A stretch of DNA of 64,000 nucleotides from SZUA-430 sp040381215 (GTDB lineage: Bacteria > Pseudomonadota > Alphaproteobacteria > Micropepsales > Micropepsaceae): contig JBEIHO010000002.1 of assembly GCA_040381215.1 (NCBI GenBank), positions 44,851-108,850 on the forward strand, given 5' to 3'. Numbering within the stretch: position 1 is the stretch's first letter; every line of letters starts with the position of its first letter. Made by a program: the position numbers and the translations under genes. Under the pieces are notes generated by a model, which did no database searches, was not told where the DNA came from, and saw only the letters and a list, made by a program, of their open reading frames with translations. Below are positions 25,294 to 32,791 of this stretch, piece by piece.

Positions 25294-27462
25294 ATGAACG
25301 ATACGCCTTCACCTTCGCCCTCCTCGTCCGAACCCGACCCTTGGGAACAAGTGCCGCAGCGCGCGCAGCGCCCGTGGTGGTTCTGGCTTGCCACCGGCTT
25401 TGGCGGCACGGTCCTGTTCCTGTCGGCCTGTTTCGTGGCGCTTTATTACGCCTATGCGCCGTCGCTTTCGATCACGGCCGATCGCCTGGGTGAACTCAAT
25501 CGCACGCCCTCGATCACGCTGACGGACGAGGCCGGGAAGATCTTCGCCACGCGCGGGGCCGCCTTTGGCTACCGCGTGAAAGTCGAGGAGATGCCCAAAT
25601 ACCTCCCGCTCGCCTTCATCTCGACCGAGGACCGGCGCTTCTATTCCCATAATGGTATTGATTACCGTGGCCTGCTGCGCGCCCTGATCACGAACTGGAC
25701 CGCGGGCGGTGTGGTGCAAGGCGGGTCGACCATCACGCAGCAGCTGGCCAAGAACACCTTCCTGACGCCCGAGCGCACGTGGCGGCGCAAGCTCGAGGAG
25801 ATGTTCCTGTCGTTCTGGCTCGAGCGGCATTATTCGAAGGACGAAATCCTCACGCTTTACCTGAACCGGATCTACCTGGGCTCGGGTGCCTATGGCGTGG
25901 ATGCGGCGGCGCGGGAATATTTCGACAAGTCGATCAAGGATGTCACGCTGGCGGAGGCGGCGATGCTGGCAGCGCTGACGCGCGCGCCGTCGCGCTACTC
26001 GCCGGATGCGAACCTCAAGCTGGCGCAGGAGCGTGCGGCCCTGGTGCTCGAGCTCATGCTCGAGGAGGGCTACATATCCGAGAGCGAGGCGCGCAAGGCC
26101 CGCGCCAACCCGGCAAAGCCTGTCATCAAGCCCGAAATCGAGAGTGCGAATTACTTTGCCGACTACGTGATGGAGCAATTGAAGGCGCTCAACATCACGC
26201 CGAACAAGGACCTGGTCGTTCGCACAACCATCGACATTCGCCTGCAGGGCACGGCGCAGAAGGCCCTGCGCAAGACACTGGATGGCGACGGTGCCCGTCG
26301 CAACGTCACGCAGGGCGCACTCGTCGCCATGGAGCCCTCGGGAGCGGTGCGCAGCCTCGTCGGGGGCAAGGACTACACGGCGTCGCCCTTCAACCGCGCC
26401 TACCAGTCGAAGCGCCAGCCGGGGTCGTCGTTCAAGCCGTTCGTGTTCCTGGCCGCGCTCGAGGCTGGCCTGACGCCTGACGATATCCGTGAGGACGCGC
26501 CCTACGAGGTGAATGGCTGGAGCCCGGAAAACTATGACGGGCAGTATCTGGGACCGATCACGCTGCGGGAGGCGCTTTCCAAGTCGATCAACACGGTGGC
26601 CATCCGCATCGCCGACGAGGTCGGCCGCAGGAAGGTGATCGGCGTGGCGCAGCGACTGGGGATCTCGTCGCCGCTCGAACCGAACCGGTCGCTGCCGCTC
26701 GGCACGTCGGAGGTCACGCTGTTCGAGATGACGCGCGCGTTCGCGGCGTTCGCCAACAACGGGAACCGGGTGGAACCTTTCGCCATCATCGAGGTCAAGA
26801 CGTCGGACGGCACCGTGCTCTATCAGTATCGTGATCGCCCCCCCATCCTGGTCATGAACCGCTCGACGCTCGAGGAAATGAACCAGATGATGTACGAGGT
26901 CGTGCAGACGGGGACAGGGCAGCGGGCTGACATGTCGCCGCGCCAGGTCGCCGCCAAGACCGGCACGAGCCAGGATTGGCGCGATGCGTGGTTCGTTGGC
27001 TACACCGCCGATTTCGTCGGTGGCGTCTGGCTGGGGAACGATGACAACACGCCGATGTCGCGCGTCGTCGGGGGCAGCCTGCCTGCTTCGATCTGGAAGA
27101 CGTACATGGTGGATGCGCATCGACGCATTGCCGTGCATCCCCTGCCCGGCATCTACGAGTATGGCGCGGGTCCGGGCGATTATTATCCCGTCGGCCCCGG
27201 CGAAGACGATCCCTGGGTCGAACGCGGCCAGGATGGTCCCGGGCCGCGGCCCGATGAGGACAAGGGCCTGATCGAGGACTTCTTCGACAGCCTGTTTGGC
27301 GATGACAAGGAAGAGCCCGCTCCTGCCCCCCGCGGGGCGCAGCCAGGGTTCGGCCCGCGTCATCAGAGCCGCAACGAGGTGCCGTCTGTCGAACCACCTA
27401 CGCCTCAAGCCGGATCGGTGACGCCGGCGGACGGAGAGGCCGTGCCGGAGCCAGCGTTTTAG
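25294..27462 (+). CDS. PBP1A-family bifunctional penicillin-binding protein
   Basis: About 722 residues: a Pro/Ser-rich cytoplasmic head, one membrane helix (TGFGGTVLFLSACFVALYYAY), glycosyltransferase GT51 with the catalytic Glu in FISTEDRRFYSHNGID and the QGGSTITQQLAKN motif, then the transpeptidase with SSFK (active Ser), SKSIN, and KTGTSQDWRD motifs. The tail after about residue 640 is Pro/Asp/Glu-rich and disordered. GGAAG precedes the ATG at 25294. The tail-coding part at 27243-27388 is repeated at 29501-29647, where it continues into another possible ending. The extreme C-terminus of the present gene may therefore be a replacement. Confidence 0.93.
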   Translation: MNDTPSPSPSSSEPDPWEQVPQRAQRPWWFWLATGFGGTVLFLSACFVALYYAYAPSLSITADRLGELNRTPSITLTDEAGKIFATRGAAFGYRVKVEEMPKYLPLAFISTEDRRFYSHNGIDYRGLLRALITNWTAGGVVQGGSTITQQLAKNTFLTPERTWRRKLEEMFLSFWLERHYSKDEILTLYLNRIYLGSGAYGVDAAAREYFDKSIKDVTLAEAAMLAALTRAPSRYSPDANLKLAQERAALVLELMLEEGYISESEARKARANPAKPVIKPEIESANYFADYVMEQLKALNITPNKDLVVRTTIDIRLQGTAQKALRKTLDGDGARRNVTQGALVAMEPSGAVRSLVGGKDYTASPFNRAYQSKRQPGSSFKPFVFLAALEAGLTPDDIREDAPYEVNGWSPENYDGQYLGPITLREALSKSINTVAIRIADEVGRRKVIGVAQRLGISSPLEPNRSLPLGTSEVTLFEMTRAFAAFANNGNRVEPFAIIEVKTSDGTVLYQYRDRPPILVMNRSTLEEMNQMMYEVVQTGTGQRADMSPRQVAAKTGTSQDWRDAWFVGYTADFVGGVWLGNDDNTPMSRVVGGSLPASIWKTYMVDAHRRIAVHPLPGIYEYGAGPGDYYPVGPGEDDPWVERGQDGPGPRPDEDKGLIEDFFDSLFGDDKEEPAPAPRGAQPGFGPRHQSRNEVPSVEPPTPQAGSVTPADGEAVPEPAF
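27243..27388 (+). repeat. Direct repeat copy A: 3' end of the PBP1A gene
   Basis: Within the PBP1A gene, coding for the segment PRPDEDKGLIEDFFDS to RNEVPS. Copy B is at 29501-29647, offset 2258 bases, nearly identical except for one extra C in a C-run. Copies diverge abruptly on both sides. Confidence 0.93.
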
Positions 27463-27605
27463 GCTGTGGTTTCAGTGGCGGGCCTGATCCCAAGCTTCGC
27501 GAACGATCGCTTGTAGCGACAGGGGTCAACTGGCGTCCGGATAACAGGAATGAGGCCGGATGGGTCTTTGTGTACCGATCGGAGCAATCGACAGGAGGAC
27601 GTGAC

Positions 27606-28145
27606 ATGACCGACACGAACGAACCTGTGCGCTGGCGTCAGGGCAAGGGCGACCTCACGCTTGACGTGTCCGATGTCGAAGGCGCGCGCTTCAACTTCCG
27701 CGTCGCCATCCTCCTCTACCGCAATGACGGGCGGGAGGTGATGCTCCACCGCGAGAAAGGCAGCTTCCACTTCCTGCCCGGCGGACGGATCAAGTTCGGC
27801 GAGCCCGCTGCGCAGGCCGCAGCGCGCGAGTGCGCGGAAGAGTTCACGATCACCGGCCTCAATCTGGAATTCGCCGGACAGATCGAAAATTTCTTCATGG
27901 CGGGCACCCGCCCCTTCCACGAGGTGATGCAGTTCTTCCGCGCCCATCTCACCGCTGACGAGGTCAATCGCATCCAGCACGAAGACACCGACAGCACGAC
28001 CGCGCACTGGGTGCCGATCGATGACGCGATGGCCGGCGACCTGCGCCCGGAGGCTGTCCGCCGCAACCTGGTGCGGTTGCGGGATGAGGCGCTGTTTCTC
28101 GTGCACGCGGATGAAGCGTGGCGAGCTGCGCGGGGGCGGGGTTAG
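27606..28145 (+). CDS. Nudix hydrolase
   Basis: The 179-residue protein has the Nudix box as GRIKFGEPAAQAAARECAEEF: G-x5-E-x7-RE-x-x-EE is intact, while the usual Gly at the end is Thr. Flanking strands VAILLYRNDG and FLPGG are typical. It would hydrolyse a nucleoside-diphosphate derivative with Mg2+; the substrate is unknown. The ATG at 27606 follows AGGAGG by 7 bases, a very strong ribosome site. It stands 143 bases after the PBP1A gene and just before the inverted-repeat region, so it belongs to the mosaic patch. Confidence 0.9.
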   Translation: MTDTNEPVRWRQGKGDLTLDVSDVEGARFNFRVAILLYRNDGREVMLHREKGSFHFLPGGRIKFGEPAAQAAARECAEEFTITGLNLEFAGQIENFFMAGTRPFHEVMQFFRAHLTADEVNRIQHEDTDSTTAHWVPIDDAMAGDLRPEAVRRNLVRLRDEALFLVHADEAWRAARGRG

Positions 28146-28215
28146 GGTTGCACTTCGGCGCGCGTGGTTTGTGTCACCGTATCCAGACGCACTCGCACCC
28201 TAAAACCCCACAAAG

Positions 28216-28424
28216 CCTTGCCCTTCCCACCAACGCGCAAAGCGCGTTGAGGGGGAAGGTGGCCCTGCGTCAGCAGGGTCGGATGGGGGGCCGCGCCCTC
28301 ATCGCAAGCACAACGTGGAAACGTGGCACCCAGCCTCAACCGCCGCAGCCCCCCATCCGCCACGCAGCTCCGCTGCGCGGCACCTTCCCCCTCAGCGCGT
28401 TCCGCGCTGGTGGGAAGGGCAAGG
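28216..28424. repeat. Long imperfect inverted repeat (REP-like palindromic unit)
   Basis: The left arm (28216-28290) begins CCTTGCCCTTCCCACC and ends GGATGGGGGG; the right arm (28349-28424) is its approximate reverse complement, with 58 bases between. The arm ends match almost perfectly. The inner parts form separate small hairpins (CCCTGCGTCAGCAGGG on the left, CGCAGCTCCGCTGCG on the right). Arms of this type recur as dispersed intergenic repeats in many Alphaproteobacteria. The open frames crossing it are not genes. The rest of 28146-28488 holds nothing else I can name. Confidence 0.85.
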
Positions 28425-28488
28425 GGTGATGGCGTGGAGCTGGTGGGGGATCAACATGTCGCCGCATTAAATGGCGCCTGCTACGATG

Positions 28489-28653
28489 CTATTCCTTCCT
28501 TATGAACTGCCACAGAATTCCGCAAGTCAAAACATAAGCAAAGAAGACGACTGTCCACTCTGCATCATCATCAAAGAACTGAGCGAGCCAAAACAGTAGA
28601 TACCCGCCCGCGATATACAGAGTAGCGAACACAAGGAAACGCCTGGACCACAT
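28489..28653 (-). CDS. 54-residue membrane protein in an AT-richer patch
   Basis: The frame reads MWSRRFLVFATLYIAGGYLL then FWLAQFFDDDAEWTVVFFAY and ends in LWQFIRKE, giving two hydrophobic helices (about 6-25 and 33-50) around an acidic FDDDAEW loop. GGGAG lies 9-10 bases before the ATG at 28653. Base composition is clearly lower than the surroundings (26 of 60 bases G or C at 28501-28560). It lies 50 bases after the immunity-like gene on the same strand. No family recognised; a membrane partner of the neighbour is conceivable. Confidence 0.6.
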   Translation of the reverse strand: MWSRRFLVFATLYIAGGYLLFWLAQFFDDDAEWTVVFFAYVLTCGILWQFIRKE

Positions 28654-28703
28654 TGTCAGAAGCTCCCGTGCGAGGCGGTGTCAGGCACCATATCAATGCG
28701 TTT

Positions 28704-29066
28704 TCATTCTGCAAACGCCCCAAGAAAGCATCCCGTCTTGTGATCAAATGAGATTGTCAGAATTCCGCCTTCTCGGGTTTTTCGCTTTCCTCCCACCACC
28801 CAGTACGCGCCGCGCTTCTTGCGCTCGACGTAAAATGCGAGAACTCCCCCAGCTTCCTTGAGAGCTTTCTCTCCGTAAGTGACCGTGAATAGTGCGCGAC
28901 CAACAGTCTCCGCATCGCGCTGTGTCTTGATGAGGGGTGTTTCCTCGCAACCCTTGCATTCACATGTGATCTTTACTTCAGTATCATCTTCCTGACTGTT
29001 CGCGCTGTAGCTTGCAATCAAGTAGATCGCCATCAAAGAGATCAAAACAGTTGCAACGATCCTCAT
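28704..29066 (-). CDS. NTF2-fold immunity-like protein with N-terminal membrane anchor
   Basis: The 120-residue product has an N-terminal hydrophobic segment (IVATVLISLMAIYLIASYSA), then a short CECKGC motif with clustered Cys, then a domain reading ETVGRALFTVTYGEKAL ... AYWVVGGKRKTREGGILTISFDHKTGCFLGAF. The order helix-YGE, YWVVGG, GGILTI, KTG is that of the NTF2-like immunity domain found beside polymorphic toxins. AAGGAG precedes the ATG at 29066 by about 8 bases. No toxin gene is nearby, so it would be an orphan immunity. Base composition is AT-rich relative to its neighbours, consistent with transfer. The fold call is by eye and needs a profile search. Confidence 0.65.
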   Translation of the reverse strand: MRIVATVLISLMAIYLIASYSANSQEDDTEVKITCECKGCEETPLIKTQRDAETVGRALFTVTYGEKALKEAGGVLAFYVERKKRGAYWVVGGKRKTREGGILTISFDHKTGCFLGAFAE

Positions 29067-29341
29067 GGAATGTCTCCTTCCGAGTTGAGGCAAAATGCAG
29101 GAACACAGTTCATTTTCGGGGGCAGCATCATATCAACGCCGGCATCTCCTCACCCGTCTCGGTGCTTCGCACCGATCCACCCTCTCCACGGCGCTTTGCT
29201 TGTGGAGAGGGGCTGGCGGCGGTGCATGGCAGCGTCGCTTCTGGTGATGAGGCTCTGTTCTTGCCTTCATGGCGGGCATGTTAGCGCGCAGGGGCGCGCC
29301 TGTCCAAAAGGTCGCGGGGGAACTGCTTGACCTGATCTATT

Positions 29342-29356
29342 GTTCCTCTTTTGTTC
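29342..29356 (+). promoter_or_regulatory. SOS-box motif GTTC-N7-GTTC
   Basis: GTTCCTCTTTTGTTC matches the alphaproteobacterial LexA operator GTTC-N7-GTTC exactly. No DNA-repair gene starts nearby in either direction. On the plus strand the next gene is the DUF1214 gene, 527 bases away; on the minus strand a short frame soon runs into repeat sequence. It may be a promoter remnant. A chance match cannot be excluded. Confidence 0.45.
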
Positions 29357-29500
29357 TTTCTTGCATACGCAGCCCCGGCTGCCCGCGATTTGACAACTGA
29401 ATAGACGACCGGAGGCGCCAGGCTCGAAGAGCTGACCGACCACCTCGTGAACCCTGCGCGAAAAGGAATAGCAGAGGGGGTGGCCCAGACTCGGTCTTGT

Positions 29501-29647
29501 GCCGCGGCCCGATGAGGACAAGGGCCTGATCGAGGACTTCTTCGACAGCCTGTTTGGCGATGACAAGGAAGAGCCCGCTCCTGCCCCCCCGCGGGGCGCA
29601 GCCAGGGTTCGGCCCGCGTCATCAGAGCCGCAACGAGGTGCCGTCTG
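29501..29647 (+). repeat. Direct repeat copy B: displaced PBP1A 3' end
   Basis: 147 bases matching 27243-27388 apart from one inserted C (CCCCCCC against CCCCCC). Beyond the match the original frame continues ADDGAPLEDRAAEAVSQTADIP then TGA (29714-29716), a plausible acidic PBP1A ending. The upstream flank is unrelated to PBP1A. The extra C breaks the frame inside this copy, as expected for a non-selected fragment. Confidence 0.93.
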
Positions 29648-29714
29648 CTGATGACGGGGCGCCGCTTGAAGACCGCGCTGCGGAGGCCGTCAGCCAGACC
29701 GCCGACATTCCCTG

Positions 29715-29750
29715 AACAAGCCCCTTGCCCTGAACAAGCCCCTTGCCCTG
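29715..29750. repeat. 18-base tandem repeat, two copies
   Basis: The unit AACAAGCCCCTTGCCCTG occurs twice back to back, and the first half of a third unit (AACC) follows. It lies just after the ending of PBP1A tail copy B. Confidence 0.8.
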
Positions 29751-29882
29751 AACCCTCTGCGGGCCAGGCGCCTCTTCAACCGGCATTTTGGCTTGCGGCG
29801 GCAGGTGTGGTAGTCAGGCGGTCGTGTTTGCGCCGCTGCCGCTTGCGGGCGGCAGCCGACAAGCGAGGGAGCGCTGAAGGGC

Positions 29883-30458
29883 TTGGGTTTCATCTTTCGT
29901 CTCTTGATTGCGATCGTGGTTGGTGTCGGGCTTGGCCTCGGGTCGGCCTACTATGTCCTTGTGCATGGCACGGGACAGCAGGGCCTCGCCATCAATGGTC
30001 CGTGGCGCTCGAACCTGACGGCGGGTGGCGTGGATGCCGACATGTACACGCGGGCGACCGTGGCGCTGTTCGGCTTGCTGGCGCTCAACAAGTCGGAGAC
30101 GGTGTATTACACGGCCAACGGCGACAGTGCGGGGAACCCGTTCGACGCGTCCTGCAGCTATCGCATCGAGGGACGCGACCCCGACGCCCGCTGGTGGAGC
30201 ATTACAGCCTATGGCCGCGACAGCTACCTGATCCCCAATCCGCAGAAGCGCTACGCCATCGGCAAGACCAATGTCGTCAGGGCGACGGACGGCAGTTTCG
30301 TGATCCGCCTGTCTCGGACGGCGGAAAGCGGCAACTGGATTGCGACGGCGCCTGACGGGTTCGATGTGACGCTGAGGCTCTACAATCCCGGACCGAGCGT
30401 TCTTGCCAATCCGTCGACCGTGGCGCTGCCCGCGATCGTGAAGGAGACCTGCGAATGA
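29883..30458 (+). CDS. DUF1214 domain-containing membrane-anchored protein
   Basis: A 191-residue protein with one N-terminal helix (FRLLIAIVVGVGLGLGSAYYVL) and a periplasmic beta-rich DUF1214 domain (ALNKSETVYYTANGDSAGNPFDASCSYRIEGRDPDARWWSITAYGRDSYLIPNP-type region, seen in pieces). DUF1214 partners DUF1254 in many bacteria, either fused or as adjacent genes, as here. The start is a TTG at 29883; no in-frame ATG or GTG lies earlier, and AGGGAG is about 12 bases upstream. It overlaps the next gene by ATGA. The biochemical role is unknown. Confidence 0.82.
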   Translation: MGFIFRLLIAIVVGVGLGLGSAYYVLVHGTGQQGLAINGPWRSNLTAGGVDADMYTRATVALFGLLALNKSETVYYTANGDSAGNPFDASCSYRIEGRDPDARWWSITAYGRDSYLIPNPQKRYAIGKTNVVRATDGSFVIRLSRTAESGNWIATAPDGFDVTLRLYNPGPSVLANPSTVALPAIVKETCE

Positions 30459-30997
30459 TGCGTCTTGCTTCCTGGGCAGTATTCACGCTGGTGCTTGCAG
30501 TCGCAACGCATGTGATCGCGGTCAGTGCGCTGCCGTCCGTCATCATGTCGAGGGTCATGGCTGCGGTGGGCAGCGAAGGAACCGGACGGATCGTCTTCAG
30601 TGACCGGCCGGACGAGACTGCGCGCCGGGTGGTGCGGCCCAGCCCTGACCTGCTCTATTCGATCTGCCTGTACGACGTCTCGAAGAACCCTCTCAGGATC
30701 ACGACTGGCGCGCCGAAGGATACATACTGGTCGGTGTCGTTCTTTGCAGAGAACACCGACAACTTCTTCGTTTTCAACGATACGCAGGCGCAGGGGAACC
30801 CGGCGACCATCCTGCTGATCGGCCAGGGGCAGCAGATCCCGCCGCAGGATGGTTCGATGACCGTGGTGAGCGCGCCGACAAGCCGGGGGATCGTGCTGTT
30901 TCGGACGCTGATCAACGACGACGCGCGGCTGGCCGAAATCGACCAGCAAAGGCGCGAGGCGGGTTGCACGGTGATCCTGCCCAACGAGGTCAAGTAG
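30455..30997 (+). CDS. DUF1254 domain-containing protein
   Basis: This 180-residue partner of the preceding gene has an N-terminal hydrophobic segment (LASWAVFTLVLAVATHVIAVSAL) and a DUF1254 domain (RRVVRPSPDLLYSICLYDVS, GAPKDTYWSVSFFAENTDNFFVFND, then TVVSAPTSRGIVLFRTLIND). ATGA overlap with the DUF1214 gene and a 1-base gap to the binding-protein gene suggest one transcript. DUF1254/DUF1214 proteins lack a firmly established function. Here they ride with an ABC importer, which is a less usual setting. Confidence 0.83.
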   Translation: MMRLASWAVFTLVLAVATHVIAVSALPSVIMSRVMAAVGSEGTGRIVFSDRPDETARRVVRPSPDLLYSICLYDVSKNPLRITTGAPKDTYWSVSFFAENTDNFFVFNDTQAQGNPATILLIGQGQQIPPQDGSMTVVSAPTSRGIVLFRTLINDDARLAEIDQQRREAGCTVILPNEVK

Positions 30998-30998
30998 C

Positions 30999-32030
30999 AT
31001 GATCCGCGCAGCCCTTTTCTCGATTGGACTTTCTGTTCTTGGCGCGGCCTGCTTCGTCGGGACGGCAAGCGCGGAGAAGTCAAAGGCTCCGGTGAAAGTC
31101 ACATTCGTGACGGACTGGAAGGCGCAGGCGGAACATGGCGGCTTCTATTACGCGCTTGCCGAGGGCCTCTATGCCAAGGCGGGCCTCGACGTCACCATCA
31201 AGCAGGGCGGGCCCGCGGTGAACACACCGCAGCTGATCGCGGCCGGTGCGGTTGAGTTCGCGATGGGGTCAAATCATTTCCAGCCGCTGAACCTGGCGGC
31301 GGCGGGTGCGGATGCGGTGGCGGTGGCCGCGATCTTCCAGAAGGATCCGCAGGTTCTGATCACGCATCCCAGGGCCGACATCAAGACGATCGCCGACATC
31401 AAGGGCAAACCAGTGATGATCTCGGACGCGACCGTGTCCACGTGGTGGACGTGGACAAAATCGCGCTACGGGTTCGAGGATCGTCAGATCCGCAAGTACA
31501 CGTTCAACCTGGCCCCGTTCCTTGCCGACAAGAAGGCGATCCAGCAGGGCTATGTCACATCCGAGCCCTACACGATCGAGACGGAGGGCAAGATCAAGCC
31601 GCAGGTCTTCCTGCTCGCCGACTATGGCTATCCGGGCTATGCGAATTTCATCCTGGCGCGCGGCAAGGATCTGCGCGAGCGCCCGAAGGTCGTGCAGGCC
31701 TTTGTCGAGGCAAGCATCGATGGCTGGATCGGCTATCTCCACGCCGACCCCAAGAAGGCGAACGCGCGTATCGCGAAGGACAATCCCGACATGACCGATG
31801 CGATCATGGCGCAGGCGATCCGGCAGATGCGCGATCGGGGCATGGTGGATGGTGGCGATGCGCGCACACTTGGGGTGGGCGCGATGACTGACGCCCGGCT
31901 CAAGACGTTCTTCGACGTGATGTCGGCCAACAAGGTGTTCGATCCGAAGCTTGACTACCGCAAGGCCTTCGACACCCGGTTCGTCAACAAGGGTCGCGGG
32001 GTTGCTGCCACGCCGGCCCGCAAGCCCTGA
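30999..32030 (+). CDS. NMT1/THI5-like ABC transporter substrate-binding protein
   Basis: The 343-residue exported protein has a signal peptide (LFSIGLSVLGAACFVGTASAE) and the SsuA/ThiY/NMT1 fold: KVTFVTDWKAQAEHGGFYYALAEGLYAKAGLDV, then AAGAVEFAMGSN and ADIKGKPVMISDATV. Family members bind small anionic or pyrimidine-type ligands: sulfonates, nitrate, taurine, or hydroxymethylpyrimidine precursors. The ligand cannot be chosen from this sequence. It is followed by its ATPase (11 bases later) and permease. Sulfite-reductase genes lie downstream in a separate unit, so sulfonate uptake is one possibility. Confidence 0.88.
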   Translation: MIRAALFSIGLSVLGAACFVGTASAEKSKAPVKVTFVTDWKAQAEHGGFYYALAEGLYAKAGLDVTIKQGGPAVNTPQLIAAGAVEFAMGSNHFQPLNLAAAGADAVAVAAIFQKDPQVLITHPRADIKTIADIKGKPVMISDATVSTWWTWTKSRYGFEDRQIRKYTFNLAPFLADKKAIQQGYVTSEPYTIETEGKIKPQVFLLADYGYPGYANFILARGKDLRERPKVVQAFVEASIDGWIGYLHADPKKANARIAKDNPDMTDAIMAQAIRQMRDRGMVDGGDARTLGVGAMTDARLKTFFDVMSANKVFDPKLDYRKAFDTRFVNKGRGVAATPARKP

Positions 32031-32041
32031 AGCCAGATCCC

Positions 32042-32791
32042 TTGCTCGCGTTACAGTCTGTCACCAAATCATTCGCCAGTGGCGTTGATGCGCTTTCCGG
32101 CGTGTCGTTCGACCTGAAGCGCGGCGAGTTCCTGTCCCTGGTGGGACCGTCCGGGTGCGGCAAGAGCACGGCCTTGCGGCTGATCGCAGGCCTCACGCCC
32201 GCCTCGTCCGGCACCCTGCGATGGGAGGGTGCGAAACCCCGCACAGGCTTCGTGTTCCAGGATGCGGCGCTGATGCCGTGGGCCACGGTCGAGAGCAACG
32301 TGCGGCTGCCACTGGAACTCAAGGGGCCGGTTGCCGATGCAGGGGACAAGGTTGCTGCGGCGCTGTCGCTGGTCGGGCTGTCAGGTTTCGCGCGCGCCTA
32401 TCCACGCGAGTTGTCCGGCGGCATGCGCATGCGCGCGTCAATCGCGCGGGCGCTGGCTGCCGATGCTGAACTTCTGCTGATGGACGAGCCCTTTGCCGCG
32501 CTTGATGAGTTGACGCGCGATCGGCTGAACGACGAATTGCGAACGCTCTGGGCCTCGCGCGGCCTGACGGTCGTTTTCGTGACGCACTCGATCTATGAAA
32601 GCGTCTACCTGTCGTCGCGCGTCGTGGTGATGAGCGCCCGGCCCGGGCGCATTGTCGCTGATATCCCGATGGCAGATCCCCACACGCGCACGCCTGAGTA
32701 CAGGCTTGCCCCGCTCTATGGGGAGCGCTGCCGGACGGTGCGAGCGGCGCTGCTGGGGCAGGAACCGCGGGCAGAAGGGATCACGCCATGA
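32042..32791 (+). CDS. ABC transporter ATP-binding protein (SsuB/ThiZ type)
   Basis: The 249-residue ATPase has Walker A GPSGCGKST, the Q-loop FVFQDAALMPW, signature LSGGMRMRASIARAL, Walker B LLLMDEPFAALDE and the H-loop VTHSIYE. This is the ATPase type of NMT1-linked importers. A TTG start at 32042 is the best available; there is no ATG nearby. It overlaps the permease gene by ATGA (32788-32791). Confidence 0.92.
   Translation: MLALQSVTKSFASGVDALSGVSFDLKRGEFLSLVGPSGCGKSTALRLIAGLTPASSGTLRWEGAKPRTGFVFQDAALMPWATVESNVRLPLELKGPVADAGDKVAAALSLVGLSGFARAYPRELSGGMRMRASIARALAADAELLLMDEPFAALDELTRDRLNDELRTLWASRGLTVVFVTHSIYESVYLSSRVVVMSARPGRIVADIPMADPHTRTPEYRLAPLYGERCRTVRAALLGQEPRAEGITP

Larger units (their letters stand above)
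29067..29882. other. Non-coding mosaic between immunity-like gene and DUF1214 gene
   Basis: 816 bases without a supported gene. In order: a hairpin repeat (CTCTCCAC...GTGGAGAG, about 29180-29208) within sequence of a dispersed-repeat type (29146-29215); an SOS-box motif at 29342; the detached PBP1A tail copy at 29501-29647 and the 23-codon continuation to the TGA at 29714-29716; an 18-base tandem repeat (29715-29750); and a GCTGCCGC/GCGGCAGC hairpin near 29840. Reading frames here are shadows or repeat-derived. Confidence 0.6.

Noticed and set aside
25309..27408. A 699-codon open frame on the minus strand opposite the PBP1A gene
   Set aside because: Composition is that of an antisense shadow in high-GC DNA (Arg/His/Gln-rich, no family motifs), while the plus strand has complete PBP motifs.
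28118..28429. Open frame of about 103 codons across the inverted repeat
   Set aside because: It follows the repeat arms and would change completely with their orientation; no ribosome site.
29267..29566. Minus-strand frames over the SOS box and PBP1A tail copy B
   Set aside because: They are built from duplicated or repeat sequence and lack family motifs.
27243..29716. Transposon origin for the PBP1A-tail duplication
   Set aside because: No transposase and no terminal inverted repeats at the copy boundaries; 146 bases is too long for an ordinary target-site duplication.
29651..30355. A 234-codon plus-strand frame in another phase over the DUF1214 gene
   Set aside because: The DUF1214 frame has family sequence and the correct overlap with DUF1254; this one is Arg/Cys-rich shadow.
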